From NCBI RefSeq assembly GCF_014203095.1, contig NZ_JACHIG010000002.1, forward strand, positions 653,780-717,779: DNA of 64,000 nucleotides. Reading direction: 5' to 3'. Of this stretch, positions 62,609-64,000 are shown piece after piece. Under the pieces are notes generated by a model. The model was given only the letters and a program-made list of their open reading frames with translations. It was not told the origin of the DNA and searched no databases. The translations under genes and the position numbers were made by a program. The stretch is from Prosthecobacter vanneervenii (GTDB lineage Bacteria > Verrucomicrobiota > Verrucomicrobiia > Verrucomicrobiales > Verrucomicrobiaceae). Each line of letters starts with the position of its first letter. Positions within the stretch are counted from its first letter, which is position 1.

Positions 62609-63055
62609 ATGAAAAGCGCCATCCTCCTCCGACTCGCCCTTGGCCTGATTTTCCTGACCACCCTGCCCTCCTGCGGATTTGCGTTCCGGAAGGCGTGGAA
62701 AGAAGCCCCCACAAGCACCGGCGTGGAGGGCAAATGGAGCGGCACCTGGCATAGCGATGCCACCGGGCATCAAGGAACGCTGCGCTGCGTCGTTTCAGCC
62801 CCGATTGATAAAAAAGGTGGCCACGAGTTCTTCTACCTCGCCACCTGGAAGAAGATCCTCAGTGGCAGCTACAAGGCTGTGCATACCGTGAAGAAGCAGA
62901 AGGACGGCACCTACACTTTTGAAGGCGAGCACAAAATGCCTGACTGGGCGGGCGGCCTCTACCACTACGAGGGCACGATCAAGGGTAATGACTTCAATGC
63001 CTGCTACCAGAGCTCCATGGACCGCGGCACCTACACGATGAAACGCGTGCCCTGA
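62609..63055 (+). CDS. Small lipoprotein of unknown function
   Basis: 148 aa from the ATG at 62609, chosen for the lipoprotein signal (LALGLIFLTTLPSC, Cys about 22). The mature part is beta-rich: GKWSGTWHSDATGHQGTLRC, FFYLATWKKILSGSYKAVHT, YHYEGTIKGNDFNACY. This lipocalin-like strand pattern is seen in small Verrucomicrobial lipoproteins. It precedes the truncated sensor gene by 55 bp. Confidence 0.82.
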   Translation: MKSAILLRLALGLIFLTTLPSCGFAFRKAWKEAPTSTGVEGKWSGTWHSDATGHQGTLRCVVSAPIDKKGGHEFFYLATWKKILSGSYKAVHTVKKQKDGTYTFEGEHKMPDWAGGLYHYEGTIKGNDFNACYQSSMDRGTYTMKRVP

Positions 63056-63110
63056 GCAACTACAGGCACGGGTGCGGGGTTCATCCCCTGTCACCACCGC
63101 GCCTTCCTCC

Positions 63111-63920
63111 ATGAAGTGGATCCACAGCTTCCGTGCCCGTCTTATCCTCACGATGTTTCCCGTCGTGGCGGGCATCACCATTGCCACGCTGGTGCTGGCG
63201 GAGTGGAAGTTTATGGAGTCCTACCGGAGGCTCTTTGAGGAGCAGTTTGACTCCCAGATCAGCAGCTACTCCTCCGGCAAAAAGAAGCGCACCGAGGCGC
63301 TGTCCAAGGTGCTGGACAAGCTGGCGCGCGAGCAGGAGCTGATCACCGCCATCTCCAAAAAGGACCTCTCTGACGCCAGCCGCCTCCTGCGTGCGGAACT
63401 GGAGCACCTGACCAGCGACCGCATCTTGAGCGACATCCCAGGTGCGGGCATGGGGCGGCCGGGCAACCTGCCGCCGCCGAACCTGCCAGGACGCCCGAAC
63501 GGCAGCGAAAAGGAGAAGGATAAGGACGCCAGAGAGCGACTCAAAGACAACCTGCTAAGTCGTCTGCCGCTTTCGCAGCTGCCCTACATCGCTCTCATCG
63601 ACCCCGAGGGGAATTTCCTGCTGTCTCCCAAAAAGAACAGTCCTGGCGGGCGCGACAGCCTGCCTCCCGGCCGCGATATCCTGCCGCCGACACTGCCTGC
63701 TGCGCTGCCGCGCGAGACCTCCACGAGTGCGGAATTCCGCCGCAAGTCCGGCAAGCTGCAGTGGCTGGGCGACCGCAAGCTGGCGGACGTGCTCAAGGAG
63801 CAGGAGATCGGCTACCTGCGGGTGGAATTCGGAGAGGACAACCGCAACGAGCAGGTGCGGGAGGTTTACATCACGCCGGTGAGAGATCCCAAGTCCGGGC
63901 AGTTTCTAGGCCGTGTTTGA
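63111..63920 (+). pseudogene. Membrane sensor protein, apparently truncated at its 3' end
   Basis: 269 aa readable from the ATG at 63111. One TM (about residues 11-30, LILTMFPVVAGITIATLVLA) is followed by a periplasmic sensor domain with a charged, Pro/Gly-rich insert (GRPNGSEKEKDKDARERLKD) and the strand YIALIDPEGNFLLS. Such dCACHE-like sensors normally continue past PKSGQFLG into a second TM, HAMP and output domain, but the frame stops right after CTAG at 63906. The likely cause is an insertion; a genuinely short protein is less likely. Confidence 0.7.
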
Positions 63921-64000
63921 AAACCTGTCGATTGGCAAATTGGGGGCATCGAGGCAAGAAGACATGTCGATGAAAACCCAACGCTTTGCATGGTGGGAGC
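63906..64000 (+). mobile_element. Probable left end of an insertion sequence with transposase start
   Basis: The sensor frame breaks at TTTCTAG followed by GCCGTGTTTGAAAACCTG, which looks like an IS5-type terminal sequence at a CTAG target. A new frame opens at 63964 (MSMKTQRFAWWE, with AGGCAAG about 10 bp upstream) and runs off the window. Neither the other end nor the target duplication is visible, so the identification is inferred from context. Confidence 0.5.

Overview
The window comes from a GC-rich member of the Verrucomicrobiota, most likely a Verrucomicrobiaceae/Prosthecobacter-type genome. The grounds are protein families that are abundant mainly in the Planctomycetes-Verrucomicrobia-Chlamydiae group: DUF1549/DUF1553 c-type haem proteins paired with Tat-exported DUF1501 proteins, a PVC-type haem-binding propeller protein, DUF1080 proteins, secreted FAD oxidoreductases and many secreted esterases. 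Start sites rarely have a clear Shine-Dalgarno. Genus assignment is an inference; no rRNA is present.

Layout. 1-7.1 kb (+): a truncated DUF1549/DUF1553 haem protein, its DUF1501 partner, an outer-membrane barrel candidate and a DUF1080 protein. 7.1-13.2 kb: prolyl oligopeptidase (-), a HerA-like ATPase and a small follower (+), and an FNR-type NADPH flavoprotein (-). 13.3-17.9 kb (-): a creD-creB-creC envelope-stress set preceded by an unknown exported protein. 18-23.7 kb (-): a compact cbb3 oxidase operon, ccoS - fused ccoNO - ccoQ - one-haem ccoP - ccoG - 51-aa FixH-like stub - TauE/SafE. 23.8-30.4 kb: PVC haem protein, tRNA-Gln, an orphan P-loop ATPase behind AT-rich DNA, then a TPR protein and PTS enzyme I. 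30.5-31.1 kb is a cluster of hairpin repeats without genes. 31.1-36 kb: secreted hydrolases, a TPR membrane protein and a DUF1080 protein.

36.1-45 kb holds mostly housekeeping genes: gluconokinase overlapping an AddB-like nuclease, dapB, folK, a degenerate peptidase-like membrane protein overlapping the NAD(P)HX repair enzyme, menG/ubiE, tRNA-Leu and a prenyltransferase-fold protein. 45.2-57.3 kb: an orphan DUF1501 protein, zinc-ribbon proteins, a D,D-carboxypeptidase, a parvulin, a PQQ-type propeller, a cupin, an AXE1-like esterase, a phosphodiester glycosidase, an FAD oxidoreductase with an EF-hand and a DUF2726 protein. 57.3-57.8 kb is a long inverted repeat. 57.8-64 kb: SMP-30 lactonase/tsaB and thiL/small membrane protein/tsaE blocks, a SUKH protein, superoxide dismutase, a small lipoprotein, and a sensor gene that stops abruptly where a probable insertion sequence begins.

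Together the genes describe an aerobic to microaerobic heterotroph with a high-affinity terminal oxidase, menaquinone and a large exported hydrolase/oxidoreductase set. The most unusual material is the reduced cbb3 operon, several families of short structured repeats (7-bp and 10-bp tandem arrays, REP-like hairpins, a 53-bp inverted repeat), orphan ATPase/nuclease genes without their usual partners, and the apparent IS junction at the right edge. No CRISPR array, prophage or plasmid origin was recognised.
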